Positions 1-8,438 of a stretch of 64,000 bases of DNA are shown piece by piece. The number at the start of each line of letters is the position of its first letter. Positions within the stretch are counted from its first letter, which is position 1. The DNA lies in contig NZ_CP095481.1 in NCBI RefSeq assembly GCF_023023025.1, positions 434,001 through 498,000 on the forward strand, in the 5' to 3' direction. The stretch is from Amycolatopsis sp. WQ 127309. GTDB taxonomy: Bacteria > Actinomycetota > Actinomycetes > Mycobacteriales > Pseudonocardiaceae. Both the position numbers and the translations under genes were made by a program. The notes under the pieces were generated by a model. It was not told the origin of the DNA. It worked only from the letters and a program-made list of their open reading frames with translations, and did no database searches.

Positions 1-410
1 ACGAACACCCCGAACTCGTACCGTCGGCGGTCGAAGAGCTGTTGCGCGTCCATCCACCCGGCAAGGTGGGGCTGCTGCGCACTGCCGTGGCCGACACGGA
101 GATCAGGGGCCACCCGGTCGCGGCGGGCACTGCCGTGCTGCCGATGGTCAGCACCGCGAACGTGGACCCCGCCATGGGGCCCGACGCCGGCGCGCTGAAT
201 CTTCACGCGCCACCCCGCAGGCACCTCACCTTCGGGGCCGGTTCGCACTACTGCCCGGGAGCGTCGATCGCCCGGATGGAGATGCGGATCGTCCTCGAGG
301 TCCTGGCCGAGCGGTGGCCCACGCTGGCGCTGGCCATGCCCCTGGACGAGCTCGAACACCGCCCGGGGCACATCGTCGACGGGTACACCGAGGTCCCGCT
401 GGTCTGGTGA
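1..410 (+). CDS. Cytochrome P450, 3' part (5' end outside window)
   Basis: The frame is open from base 3 with no start inside the window, so this is the last ~135 residues of a P450 of about 400. The ExxR motif of helix K is visible at the very beginning (AVEELLRVHPPG), and the heme-binding loop reads FGAGSHYCPGASIAR, with the proximal Cys ligand. It ends in the usual hydrophobic strand (EVPLVW) ten bases before the next gene, which has its own GGGGA ribosome binding site, so the two are probably co-transcribed. P450s hydroxylate or epoxidise small substrates using ferredoxin or flavodoxin electrons in the cytosol. With a prenyltransferase and a membrane terpene cyclase downstream, epoxidation of the prenyl chain or late oxidation of the scaffold is plausible. 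The substrate cannot be read from this fragment. Confidence 0.93.
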   Translation, partial: EHPELVPSAVEELLRVHPPGKVGLLRTAVADTEIRGHPVAAGTAVLPMVSTANVDPAMGPDAGALNLHAPPRRHLTFGAGSHYCPGASIARMEMRIVLEVLAERWPTLALAMPLDELEHRPGHIVDGYTEVPLVW

Positions 411-420
411 GGGGAAACGC

Positions 421-1326
421 ATGACCGCGATCGACGAAGAGCAGGTTTCCTTCGAGGGCGAAGGAAACCTGAAGCTGCACGGGTGGTTCAGCAAGCCCTG
501 CACCACCAGTACGCAGGTGCCGGCTTTGGTTCTGCAAGGAACCGTGGCCGGCACGGCTGAACACCTCAGGCCGGTCGCCCGGCGGTTCGCGAAGGCCGGG
601 TTCGGGGTCTTGTGTTACGACCACCGCAACTTCGGGAACAGCGAGGGGACTCCGCGTCAGGAGGCCGACCCTTGGCTGCAGACGAAAGATCTTCGTCGCG
701 CCATGACCTACCTCGAGAGCCGGCCGGACGTCGACGGTGAACGTCTCGGCCTGTGGGGGCTGAGCTACGGCGGTGCGAACGCTCTCTTCGTCACCTCGCT
801 CGACATCCGCGTCCGCGCGGTGGCGGGCATAGCGCCTCCGGTGAGCGGCTACGCGGCAGCACGTGCACACCGCTCCCGGACCCAGATGCGGCGGGTTGCC
901 GAAGCAACCGCTGAGGAACGGCGCGATCGGTGGCTCGGCCACCACCCGAAGATGATCCCCCTGTTCGGCACCGGTTCGCCGAACGAGCTCAGTTTGTTCG
1001 ATCCGCTGTCGACCGAGGTCGCCGGCGGACGCGGGACCGAGCTGACCCTGCTGTCGCTGGACCTCTTGCTCCAACTGGAGCTCCTGCCTTACGCACCACG
1101 GATCGAGGTGCCGGCGTTCCTGGTCAAGGCGGCGCACGACACCGTCTGCCTGCCCTCGTTGATCGACGACTTCGCCGCGCACTTACCCGGCACGAAAGAG
1201 CTGCTGAGCCTCGACTGCACGCATTTCGACGTGCTGACAAGGCAGTTACCGCGCATTGTCGGCGCCTCCGCGAAGTTCTTCACCGAAGCCTTGAGCCCCA
1301 CCGTCCACGGCGTGTCCCCGGACTGA
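421..1326 (+). CDS. Alpha/beta hydrolase (first of two paralogues in the cluster)
   Basis: A 301-residue alpha/beta-hydrolase of the dienelactone-hydrolase/acyl-peptidase type. The nucleophile elbow GLSYGG places Ser at about residue 115. An Asp in KAAHDTVCL (~240) and a His in CTHFDV (~268) complete a credible triad. The oxyanion-side motif YDHRNFGNSEG is also present. It starts with ATG behind GGGGA, ten bases after the P450, and is followed after 18 bases by the ammonia-lyase. It shares long matching blocks (YDHRNFG.S, DPWLQ..DLR, DVDG.R.GLWG.S) with the hydrolase at 5368-6300, so the cluster holds two diverged copies that bracket the other enzymes. The natural reaction is unknown; ester or thioester hydrolysis, or acyl transfer, are possible. 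Confidence 0.9.
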   Translation: MTAIDEEQVSFEGEGNLKLHGWFSKPCTTSTQVPALVLQGTVAGTAEHLRPVARRFAKAGFGVLCYDHRNFGNSEGTPRQEADPWLQTKDLRRAMTYLESRPDVDGERLGLWGLSYGGANALFVTSLDIRVRAVAGIAPPVSGYAAARAHRSRTQMRRVAEATAEERRDRWLGHHPKMIPLFGTGSPNELSLFDPLSTEVAGGRGTELTLLSLDLLLQLELLPYAPRIEVPAFLVKAAHDTVCLPSLIDDFAAHLPGTKELLSLDCTHFDVLTRQLPRIVGASAKFFTEALSPTVHGVSPD

Positions 1327-1344
1327 CCGACCCCAGGAGATTCC

Positions 1345-2961
1345 ATGGCGACCACAATCTCAGGCAACGCCCGCCGTCTGCTCGAAGTGGACGGAGATAC
1401 GCTGACGACAGCTGTACTCACTGCGGCCGCGAGGGTTCCCGGGTCCGTGCGACCGGTGCTCGCCGCGCACGCGCGGAAGAACTGCACCGCGTCGGCCGAA
1501 CTCCGGGAATCCATTGTGGCCGGCGCTGAACCGGTCTACGGCGTGACCACGGGGTTCGGCGACTCCGCTTCCCGGCAGGTCTCGCCAGAGCGAGCCGCGG
1601 CGCTGCAACGCAACCTGGTGCGCTACCACCTCAACGGCACCGGGCCCGCCGCAGCCCCCGACGTGGTCCGCGCGACCATGCTCGTCCGGGCCAACTGCCT
1701 CGCCAAGGGCGTTTCGGGGGTGCGGCCCGTCATCGTCGACAACCTGCTGCGGCTGCTCGATGCTGACGTCCTGCCGATCATCCCCGAACGCGGTTCGGTC
1801 GGCGCGAGCGGTGATCTCGTTCCTCTGTGTTACCTCGCGACCGTCCTCCAGGGGGAAGGGCAGGTCCGCCACGCCGGGACCGAGCGGTCCGCCGCCGAGG
1901 CACATCGGCAGCTCGGCCTGGCTCCGGTCACGCTGGAGGCGAAAGAGGGCTTGGCCCTGATCAACGGAACCTCGTTCATGTCGGGCTTCGCCGTCCTGGC
2001 CGCGGCTGACGCGGCCGAGCTCGCCTTCGCGGCGGAAGTGTGTTCGGCTTTGGCCGTGGAAGTCCTGCGGGGGAACCGCGGTCACTACGCGCCGTTCCTC
2101 CATGACCAGAAGGCGCATCCGGGCCAGGTCGCCAGCGCCGGGGCGATGGCGACGTACCTGGCGGACTCCTCGCTGGCCCTGGACCACGCCGAGATCGTCG
2201 ACCGCTACGACGCCCTGTCCGATCGGAAGTACCAACAGCTGCCCAGACGAGTACAGGACTCTTATTCGGTACGGTGCGCACCCCACGTCATCGGCGTCCT
2301 GCGGGACACGCTCGCCTGGGTGGATCCGTGGCTCACCGTCGAAATCAACTCGGCCAACGACAACCCGTTGTTCGACGTCGAAGCCGGGGTGGTGCGCAGT
2401 GGCGGCAACTTCTACGGCGGCCATGTCGGGCAGGCGATGGACTCCCTGAAGGTCGCCGTCGCGAGCGTCGCCGACCTGCTCGACCGGCAACTGGAGCTCA
2501 TGGTCGACGAGAAGTTCAACAACGGCCTCACCCCCAATCTGATCTCGTTCAGCGCAGCGGCGGAAGAGCCCGGTCTGCACCACGGTTACAAGGGCATGCA
2601 GATCGCGTGCTCGGCACTGACCGCCGAAGCCCTGAAACAGGCTGGTCCGGCGACGGTGTTCTCCCGCTCGACCGAGGCCCACAACCAGGACAAGGTCAGC
2701 ATGGCCACGATCGCCGCCCGGGACGCGCGCACGGTCGGCGAACTGGCCCTTGAGGTGCTCGCGATCCACCTGCATGCCGCCTGCCAAGGCCTCGACCTGC
2801 GCGAGACGAAGTTGCGCAGCACTGTCGCGCGGCGGGTGTACGAGGCGGTACGGGAGTTCGTGGCGCCCTTGGACCGGGACCGGCAGATGGACGGTGAAAT
2901 CCAGGACCTGGCCGAGTTCATCCGGTCCGGACGGCTCCGCGAAGTCGTCACCGGCGGGTGA
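1345..2961 (+). CDS. MIO-type aromatic amino acid ammonia-lyase (PAL/HAL family)
   Basis: A 538-residue member of the histidine/phenylalanine ammonia-lyase family, full length for bacterial members. The MIO cofactor triad Ala-Ser-Gly lies at about residues 154-156 in GSVGASGDLVPL. Other family blocks are YGVTTGFGDS near the inner lid loop, NSANDNPLF, and the Gln-rich helix near FSRSTEAHNQDKVSM. The specificity segment reads LVRYHLNGTG. It has neither the His-Leu pair of tyrosine lyases nor the Ser-His pair of histidine lyases, so phenylalanine or another aromatic substrate is more likely. That is inference. The product would be a trans-cinnamate-type acid, a plausible starter for prenylation by the UbiA-type enzyme downstream. 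An aminomutase is the main alternative. The start is ATG behind AGGAG. No hutU or other histidine-catabolism gene is nearby, which argues against hutH. Confidence 0.9.
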   Translation: MATTISGNARRLLEVDGDTLTTAVLTAAARVPGSVRPVLAAHARKNCTASAELRESIVAGAEPVYGVTTGFGDSASRQVSPERAAALQRNLVRYHLNGTGPAAAPDVVRATMLVRANCLAKGVSGVRPVIVDNLLRLLDADVLPIIPERGSVGASGDLVPLCYLATVLQGEGQVRHAGTERSAAEAHRQLGLAPVTLEAKEGLALINGTSFMSGFAVLAAADAAELAFAAEVCSALAVEVLRGNRGHYAPFLHDQKAHPGQVASAGAMATYLADSSLALDHAEIVDRYDALSDRKYQQLPRRVQDSYSVRCAPHVIGVLRDTLAWVDPWLTVEINSANDNPLFDVEAGVVRSGGNFYGGHVGQAMDSLKVAVASVADLLDRQLELMVDEKFNNGLTPNLISFSAAAEEPGLHHGYKGMQIACSALTAEALKQAGPATVFSRSTEAHNQDKVSMATIAARDARTVGELALEVLAIHLHAACQGLDLRETKLRSTVARRVYEAVREFVAPLDRDRQMDGEIQDLAEFIRSGRLREVVTGG

Positions 2962-3566
2962 TCTCGGCGATGTCGACCGGCCCGCCCGGCAGCGCGATCA
3001 CATCGGCAGCCGAGGAGTACCGTCCGGCTCCTCGGCCCACCGTCCGGCCAACGCCCGTTCCGCGGACGCGGTCCCCGCACTACCCCACGCCGGCCTCGCC
3101 ACTCGTGCCGGCACCTCGAGCTCACCTGCTCGTCGGAACCCGCACGTGGTCCGCCGAACGCCCGGAGAACACCTGCGACGATCTCGACGTGTCGTAGACG
3201 TGCTCCCGGATGTCGGGGTTTCGCAGGTTGCGTTCGGCCCGGCGGACGTCCTCGTCGGCGTGCGTGGTGAGCAGATCGATCAGGGACTGCCGGTCTTCGG
3301 CCAGCAGCGAGTCCGGGTCCAGCCCCGTCCACTCGGCGATGGGGCCGTCCGGGTTCCGCTCCGCGGACGAACCGGCCGCTTCACTCCGGGACCATCCACA
3401 GTGGCGTTCCGGAGGATGGAACGTGCCGCGCGAAGGCACTCCGCGGGGAGTTACCGTGCGGTAGCGACGGCGAGTCCCGGTCAAGGGACCTGCTCCCGAA
3501 CCGCGGCGAAAGCCGAAGATTCCCTCACGAAGAAGCCCGTCTCGACTCCGAAACGAGGTGCCTCCC
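2962..3566. other. 605-bp gap inside the biosynthetic cluster; possible minus-strand gene remnant
   Basis: No convincing gene on the plus strand. On the minus strand, about 3180-3370, one frame reads like genuine protein (ERNPDGPIAEWTGLDPD, then SLLAEDRQSLIDLLTTHA), with an amphipathic helical pattern. It has no plausible start or continuation and I do not recognise it. It could be the tail of a lost gene. The last 100 bases before 3567 may carry a promoter for the prenyltransferase, but no clear -35/-10 pair is visible. Confidence 0.4.
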
Positions 3567-4592
3567 GTGTCCGGTCTGCTGCTCGGATCACCCACCCACC
3601 GGCCGTTCCCGGCGGTGCGGTCCCGGCTGTTCGCCCACTTCCAGACGTGGCGTCCGTACACCGTCTGGTACCCGGGGCTGATCGCCGTGGCCGGCGGCGC
3701 CACGGCCGCGCGATCGGACGTCTCGGCCGGCCCGATCGTCCTGGCCTGGGCCAGCGCCACCGCGGCCTGGCTCGGCGCCCACTACCTCGGCGATTACCTC
3801 GACCGGGACCTCGACGCGATCGCCAAGCCCCAGCGGCCCATCCCGTCCGGCAGGCTGGCCGCGAGGGAAGCGCTTTCCTGCGGTGCGCTCCTGCTGATCG
3901 CCGGCGTGGTGTTCGCCGGGCTCGCCGCGCCCGCGGCGGGCGTGCTGGCGGTGGCGATCTGCGCGGGCATCTGGTCCTACAGCGCGCTCTTCAAGAGCCG
4001 GGGCATCCTCGGGAACCTGGTGCGGGGCCTGCTTTCCGCGCTGGCCTGCGCACTCGGCGCCACAGCGGTCACCGGCGGACTTTCCTTCCCCGCGGCGGTG
4101 CTCGGGCTCGCGGCCGCGTTCTGCCTGCACGACACCGCCTCGAACCTGGTCGGAGCGATGCGGGACGTGGTCGGGGACAGCACCGGCGGTTACGGAACCG
4201 TACCCGTCCGCCACGGGCTCGAGGTCGCCACGGGCACGGCAGCGGTGCTCTACACGGCCGGCGCCGCCCTGGTCGTCACGGTCGGCTGGACAGCCGGGGG
4301 CGACCCCGGTTACTGGGTGCTCGGCGGTATCGCCCTCTCCCTGGGGTTCGTGGCCTTGAGCGGGCTCCGCGGGATAGCGAACCGGTCCGCGCGGAAGACC
4401 GCGTTGCGCTCCCACGCCGTCCTGGTCGTGGCCAGACTCGCCTTCGCGGCCGCACCCTGCACGCTCGGTTTTCCCACGTCGGCGGTGCTCGCGGTGGCCC
4501 TCGTCCTGGTTCTCGCCACCGTCGTCACCCAGCACCTGATGCGACAGCGTCACGAAACCCCCGCCCGAAGCGACTCCGAGGACCGCCTGTGA
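3567..4592 (+). CDS. UbiA-family membrane prenyltransferase
   Basis: A 341-residue integral membrane protein with about eight to nine hydrophobic segments. Both Asp-rich, Mg-diphosphate-binding motifs of the UbiA superfamily are present: GDYLDRDLDAIAKPQRP (Asp at about 76, 79 and 83), and RDVVGDSTGGYGTVPVR (Asp at about 200 and 204). I chose the GTG at 3567 because CGAGGTG lies 6 bases upstream; a GTG at 3558 would have no ribosome binding site. Its last four bases overlap the start of the terpene cyclase (GTGA), indicating translational coupling. The family transfers a polyprenyl group from its diphosphate to an aromatic or other acceptor within the membrane. Here it would feed the cyclase next door. 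UbiA members that make menaquinone or chlorophyll sit among different neighbours, so a secondary-metabolic role is inferred. Confidence 0.9.
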   Translation: MSGLLLGSPTHRPFPAVRSRLFAHFQTWRPYTVWYPGLIAVAGGATAARSDVSAGPIVLAWASATAAWLGAHYLGDYLDRDLDAIAKPQRPIPSGRLAAREALSCGALLLIAGVVFAGLAAPAAGVLAVAICAGIWSYSALFKSRGILGNLVRGLLSALACALGATAVTGGLSFPAAVLGLAAAFCLHDTASNLVGAMRDVVGDSTGGYGTVPVRHGLEVATGTAAVLYTAGAALVVTVGWTAGGDPGYWVLGGIALSLGFVALSGLRGIANRSARKTALRSHAVLVVARLAFAAAPCTLGFPTSAVLAVALVLVLATVVTQHLMRQRHETPARSDSEDRL

Positions 4593-5350
4593 ACACTCAG
4601 CTTCCGGCCACGTCGTGTGGCAACAGCCCGGCGAACTTCGTCAACATCGTCGATACGGCGTGCGTTCCGTACTCGTCGCTGCAGATCGGCTTGTTCGCCG
4701 CCGGTTGTGTGCTCTGGGGGCTGGCCTACCTGCTCCTGCTGCGGAACAGCTTGCGCAACCGGTTCGTCGAGATGCCGCTCGTCGCCGCCTGCAGCAACAT
4801 CGCCTGGGAATTCGTCTGGGCCTGGCTCTTCGCCGTCGACCTCGGCTCGGTGTTCACCTGGGCGATCCGCGGCTGGTTCCTGCTCGACCTGGTCATCTTC
4901 GCCTTGGTGCTGCGCCACGGCCGCAAGCAGCTGCGCGACCCCCGCGGCCGCCGGTCGGTCGCCGTCCAGCTGGCGACCACCGCGGTGGTGTTCGCGGTGC
5001 TGTACGCGACGTTCGTCGGACAGGGGCTCGACACCCCGGCCGGCGCGATCTCGGCCTACATCGCGCAGCTGTTCATCTCCGTTCTCTACTACACGCTGGC
5101 GCTGCGGCCGGACATGCCGGCCCGGCTGTTCTCCCTCACGTTCGCCTGGCTGCGCACCGCCGGCAGCGGCGTGATGACCGTCTTCATGCTGCTGCACTAC
5201 CCGGACAACCACTTCCTCATCGGCATGGCCGTGCTCTCCGCGGCACTGGACGTCGGCTACCTCGTCCTCTTCACCCGCAAGAAGAACGCGGAAAGCCGGT
5301 CGGGGCAGCTCGCTACCCGTGCGTTGCCGAACCCGCAGCCGGTCGGCTGA
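4589..5350 (+). CDS. Pyr4/PaxB-like integral-membrane terpene cyclase
   Basis: A 253-residue polytopic protein with about seven hydrophobic helices, the size and layout of the Pyr4/PaxB family of membrane-bound meroterpenoid cyclases. The family's two acidic catalytic residues have clear counterparts: Glu at about residue 74 in SNIAWEFVWAW, and Asp at about 221 in ALDVGYLVLF. In fungal Pyr4 the equivalents are reported near Glu63 and Asp218. The family cyclises an epoxidised prenyl chain by protonation. Bacterial homologues are known from actinomycete terpenoid-indole clusters. It starts at GTG overlapping the UbiA stop, and the next gene follows after 17 bases. The UbiA-cyclase pairing is strong support. 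Cyclase identity rests on length, helix pattern and these two motifs; other small seven-helix proteins remain an alternative. Confidence 0.8.
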   Translation: MNTQLPATSCGNSPANFVNIVDTACVPYSSLQIGLFAAGCVLWGLAYLLLLRNSLRNRFVEMPLVAACSNIAWEFVWAWLFAVDLGSVFTWAIRGWFLLDLVIFALVLRHGRKQLRDPRGRRSVAVQLATTAVVFAVLYATFVGQGLDTPAGAISAYIAQLFISVLYYTLALRPDMPARLFSLTFAWLRTAGSGVMTVFMLLHYPDNHFLIGMAVLSAALDVGYLVLFTRKKNAESRSGQLATRALPNPQPVG

Positions 5351-5367
5351 TCCCGAAAGGAATTCTC

Positions 5368-6300
5368 GTGCCGGAGAATGTCGAGTTCATCGGTGAAGGC
5401 GGCGTCCGGCTGCGCGGGAGGCTGTTCCTCCCGGAGCAGGCCGGTCCCGCTCCGGTCGTGGTGTTGCAGCCGGGCATGGGCGATCTGGCCCGGATGTGCT
5501 GGCCGCTGGCGCCGTGGTTCACCGCGGCCGGCCTGGGCGTGCTCGGGTACGACCACCGCAATTTCGGGCACAGCGATGGAGAACCCCGCCTCGATGTCGA
5601 TCCATGGCTACAGGCCCAGGATCTCCGGCACGTGCTCACCGCCTTGGAAGGCCGCGACGACGTCGACGGTGGCCGCATCGGCCTCTGGGGCATGAGCATC
5701 GGGGCCGTCAACTGCCTGCACGCCGCGGCGTTCGACTGGCGCGTCGGCGCGGTGGTCGCCATCGCGCCCCCGGTGAGCGGCCTGGCCCTGCGGTCGTCGC
5801 TCTACACCGGAGACGCGCGCGTAGACCTGCTGCGACGCCTGCACGACGACCGGCTGGCGCGGGCGAAGGGCGAAGCGGCGGCCCGGATCCCGCTGGCGGC
5901 ACCAGGCGGTTCGGCGGAGATCGCCGGTTTCCGCGACGACCGGGTCCTCGCCACCGTGACCCACCTCGCGGAAATCGTGCCCGGCTACCGCAACGAGATC
6001 ACCTTGTCCTCATTGGACAAGGTGATCGCCACCGAAGTGGCCGCCCACGCTCCGCGGATCACCGCACCGACCATGCTGGCACTGACCGACGCGGACGAGC
6101 TGTGCCTGCTCGATGACGCCCGCGCGATGTTCGACGCCCTGCCCGGTGTCAAGGAAAAGCACGAATACCCGGGTACCCACCACGACGCACTCACCACCCA
6201 CCTGCCCGCGATCGGTGCCCAGGCCGTCGAATTCCTCGGCAAGCACCTAGCAGCCGACCCGGGCGACCGCGAGCAGCGGATAGCCGGCTGGCTCGGCTGA
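5368..6300 (+). CDS. Alpha/beta hydrolase (second paralogue)
   Basis: A 310-residue alpha/beta hydrolase. I set the start at GTG 5368 because GAAAGG lies 7 bases upstream; further upstream the same frame is only a shadow of the cyclase gene. The nucleophile elbow is GMSIGA (Ser ~110). An Asp-rich LTDADELCLLDD block and GTHHDALTTH (His ~271/272) supply the rest of the triad. It shares most of its N-terminal half motifs with the hydrolase at 421-1326 (GYDHRNFGHSDGEPR, DPWLQAQDLR, DVDGGRIGLWG), so it arose by duplication. It is the last intact gene of the plus-strand cluster. Beyond its stop, the minus-strand pseudogenes begin within 7 bases. A perfect 13-bp inverted repeat lies inside it (5997-6027). 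Confidence 0.88.
   Translation: MPENVEFIGEGGVRLRGRLFLPEQAGPAPVVVLQPGMGDLARMCWPLAPWFTAAGLGVLGYDHRNFGHSDGEPRLDVDPWLQAQDLRHVLTALEGRDDVDGGRIGLWGMSIGAVNCLHAAAFDWRVGAVVAIAPPVSGLALRSSLYTGDARVDLLRRLHDDRLARAKGEAAARIPLAAPGGSAEIAGFRDDRVLATVTHLAEIVPGYRNEITLSSLDKVIATEVAAHAPRITAPTMLALTDADELCLLDDARAMFDALPGVKEKHEYPGTHHDALTTHLPAIGAQAVEFLGKHLAADPGDREQRIAGWLG
5997..6027. repeat. Perfect 13-bp inverted repeat inside a coding region
   Basis: GATCACCTTGTCC is followed by a 5-base loop and then GGACAAGGTGATC. It lies in the hydrolase gene and encodes ITLSSLDKVI. A perfect 13-bp hairpin inside coding sequence is unusual, but it lacks a T-run and is probably not a terminator. Confidence 0.75.
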
Positions 6301-6306
6301 CGCGGG

Positions 6307-6905
6307 TCAGTCCGGCAGCCGGCTGCGGCGGAAGCCCGGCGGCACCCGGTCCGGCAGGTGCACGGTCGCGACCGGGTCCCCGAGGAGGCCGGAGCCGTGG
6401 TGGATTGCGCAGCGGCTGGTGCCGGCGGCGAGATCGGTGACGTACGTGAGCACCCAGCCATCGTCCTCCACGCCGCAGTCTAGGAGCACCATTCGGCCGG
6501 ACTGTGGGCCGTTCGGAGTTGATCCGCGGCAGGTCTTCGTAGCGGTCGCTCAGCTGCTGGTGCCGGACGGTCCCACCCGCGAGGTCGAGCGTCCGCCGCC
6601 GGAGGTGTCCCGCGGGCGAGACCGATCGCCGAGCGTCTGGTCCGGCAAACCCTCGTCGCGGATGCCGTTCCGCACTCGTGGGCGTTGACGTTGTGCAGGA
6701 GGAAGCAGGGATCGGTCTCGAACCAGCGGACGGCCGAAACCGGCTGCGCCGCGCCGGAGGACACCCAGCCGCGTCGGGCGGTTCCACTTCCACGTGCAGA
6801 CCCGCCCGGTCGCCGGGCTGAGCGATCCGGTCGCCCGGGCGGGGTTGTCGAACAGGATCACGTGGTTCGGCGTGAGCGCCATGTCGTGCATCACCGGGGT
6901 CGCCG
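6307..6905 (-). pseudogene. Carotenoid/stilbene cleavage oxygenase, fragmented remnant
   Basis: Four pieces of a carotenoid-oxygenase (lignostilbene dioxygenase/RPE65) protein follow each other in different frames on the minus strand. They are VMHDMALTPNHVILFDNPA near 6830-6900, WFETDPCFLLHNVNAHECG near 6680-6730, DLAGGTVRHQQLSDRYEDL near 6530-6590, and a C-terminal piece reading EDDGWVLTYVTD and later ATVHLPDRVPPGF at 6307-6480. The HDMALT and LHNVNAHE segments carry iron-ligand histidines of the family. At least three frameshifts and an internal deletion before the last piece rule out function. Intact members are about 450-500 residues. The N-terminus is missing and is replaced by a CoA-transferase start. 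Confidence 0.75.
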
Positions 6906-6981
6906 CGACGGCCAGGTGCAGGAACATCCCCGGCCGCACGAACCGCTCGACGGCTTCGGGCAGCGTCATGACCTTCGACAC
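6906..6981 (-). pseudogene. CoA-transferase alpha subunit, 5' fragment fused to the oxygenase remnant
   Basis: A GTG start at 6981 behind AAGGGA, just after the aldehyde dehydrogenase stop, opens VSKVMTLPEAVERFVRPGM and then FLHLA. This is the characteristic N-terminus of glutaconate/3-oxoacid CoA-transferase alpha subunits. After about 24 residues the frame passes directly into carotenoid-oxygenase sequence. A deletion must therefore have removed the rest of the CoA-transferase gene(s) and the start of the oxygenase. The intact ribosome binding site shows it was once the next gene of the operon. Confidence 0.65.
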
Positions 6982-6992
6982 GGACAATCCCT

Positions 6993-8438
6993 TCACGCCG
7001 CGAGGATGACGAGCTTCGGCGACACCAGAGCCTCGATCGCGTACTTCACGCCCTCGCGGCCGTGGCCGGACTCCTTCACCCCGTGGTAGGGCATGTGGTC
7101 CGCGCGGAACGCGGGCGGCACGTTGACCAGCACCGACCCCGCCTCCGTGCGACGGCTGAAGGCCAGCGCGTGGGCCAGGTCGTTGGTGAAGATCGCGGCG
7201 TTGAGGCCGAAGCGGGAGTCGTTCGCCGCCGCGATGCCGTCGCCGACGCTCTTCACCGGCACCACCGTGACGACCGGGCCGAACACCTCGGCGCACAGCA
7301 GGTCGGCGTCTCCCGGGACGTCGGTCACCACGGTCGGCTCCAGCACGCCGGAGCGTTCACCGCCGCCGGCGACCACCCGAGCGCCGTCGCGCACCGCGTC
7401 CCGGACCCACGCCAGGACCCGGTCCTTGGCCTCGGGGCTGACCAGCGGACCGACCACCGTGTCCTCGTTCCCGGGGTCGCCGACCGCCAGGTCCTGGACG
7501 GCGGCGGCGAGCCGGGTGAGCACTTCGTCCACAACGGACTCGTGGACGTACAGCCGTTGCAGGGAAACGCAGGCCTGGCCGGAGAAGCCGTACCCGGACG
7601 CCACCGCGGCCGCGACGGCCCGGCCGAGGTCGGCGTGCGCGTCGATCACCATCGCGGTGTTGGAGCCCAGCTCCAGGATGTGCTGCTTGCGCGGTGAGCC
7701 GGCCTTGATCTGCCAGCCCACCGCGGCCGAGCCGGTGAAGGAGATGACGGCGACGCGCTCGTCGCTCTGTCACGCGGGCACGATCACGCCCGGGTCGCCG
7801 GTGACGAGGTTGAGCCAGCCCGCCGACAGCCCGGCCTCGGTGAGCACCTCGACGAGCAGACCCGCGGTGAGCGGTGTCCGTTCCGACGGTTTGAGCACCA
7901 CCGGGCAGCCGGCCGCGAGCGCCGGGCCGACCTTGTGCGCCACCAGGTTCAGCGGGAAGTTGAACGGCGTGATCGCCGCGACGACGCCGAGCGGCTCGGC
8001 GACGGTGAACGCCAGCATGCCCTCGCCCGCGGGGTAAGCGTCCATCTGCACGGCTTCGCCAGGCAGTCGACGCGCTTCTTCGGCCGACAGCCGCAGCGTC
8101 GTCACCGCGCACTGGACTTCCTGGCGGGCCGCAGTGATCGGCTTGCCCGCCTCGGCACGCAGCATCCCGGCGAACTCGTCCGCCCGGCGCGCCACCCCGT
8201 CGGCCGCCGCCGTGAGGATCTCGGCCCGGCGGTGCGGCGGCAGCCCCTCGGCGAGCGCTCGGCGTGCGGCGGTGACGGCGGCGGCCGCGTCGTCGGCGTC
8301 GCCGATCGCATAGGTGCCGGTGAGGCTGCCGTCCCACGGGTCGCGCACCTCCGCGGTCGCCGGGCGGGTGAGCCACTCGCCGTCGATGTGCAAAGCCTGG
8401 TCACGCATGCGCGTCCTCTCTTCGGTTCCGGTGGTCAT
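6993..8438 (-). pseudogene. Aldehyde dehydrogenase interrupted by one in-frame stop
   Basis: Read through, the frame encodes a complete NAD(P)-dependent aldehyde dehydrogenase of about 480 residues. It has the Rossmann segment (VAAITPFNFPLNLVAHKVGP), the catalytic Glu in ILELGSNTAM, the catalytic Cys in FSGQACVSLQRLYV, and a normal C-terminus. A single TGA (plus-strand TCA at 7770-7772) lies in GDPGVIVPA-stop-QSDERVAVISFTGS, and both halves stay in the same frame. So this is a nonsense mutation, not a frameshift. Translation may start at ATG 8438, overlapping the upstream stop by ATGA, or at ATG 8408 behind GAGAGGA. The N-terminal half alone would lack both catalytic residues. Readthrough, selenocysteine or a sequencing error cannot be excluded; no SECIS-like context is evident. 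Confidence 0.85.

Noticed and set aside
226..2787. Long minus-strand frames opposite the first hydrolase and ammonia-lyase
   Set aside because: Arg/Gly/Pro-rich shadow frames of real plus-strand genes in very high GC DNA; no family motifs.
2750..4588. Apparent 866-codon plus-strand protein ending with the terpene cyclase
   Set aside because: The part before 4589 is an out-of-frame reading of the ammonia-lyase end, the gap and the UbiA gene; only the part from GTG 4589 is coherent.
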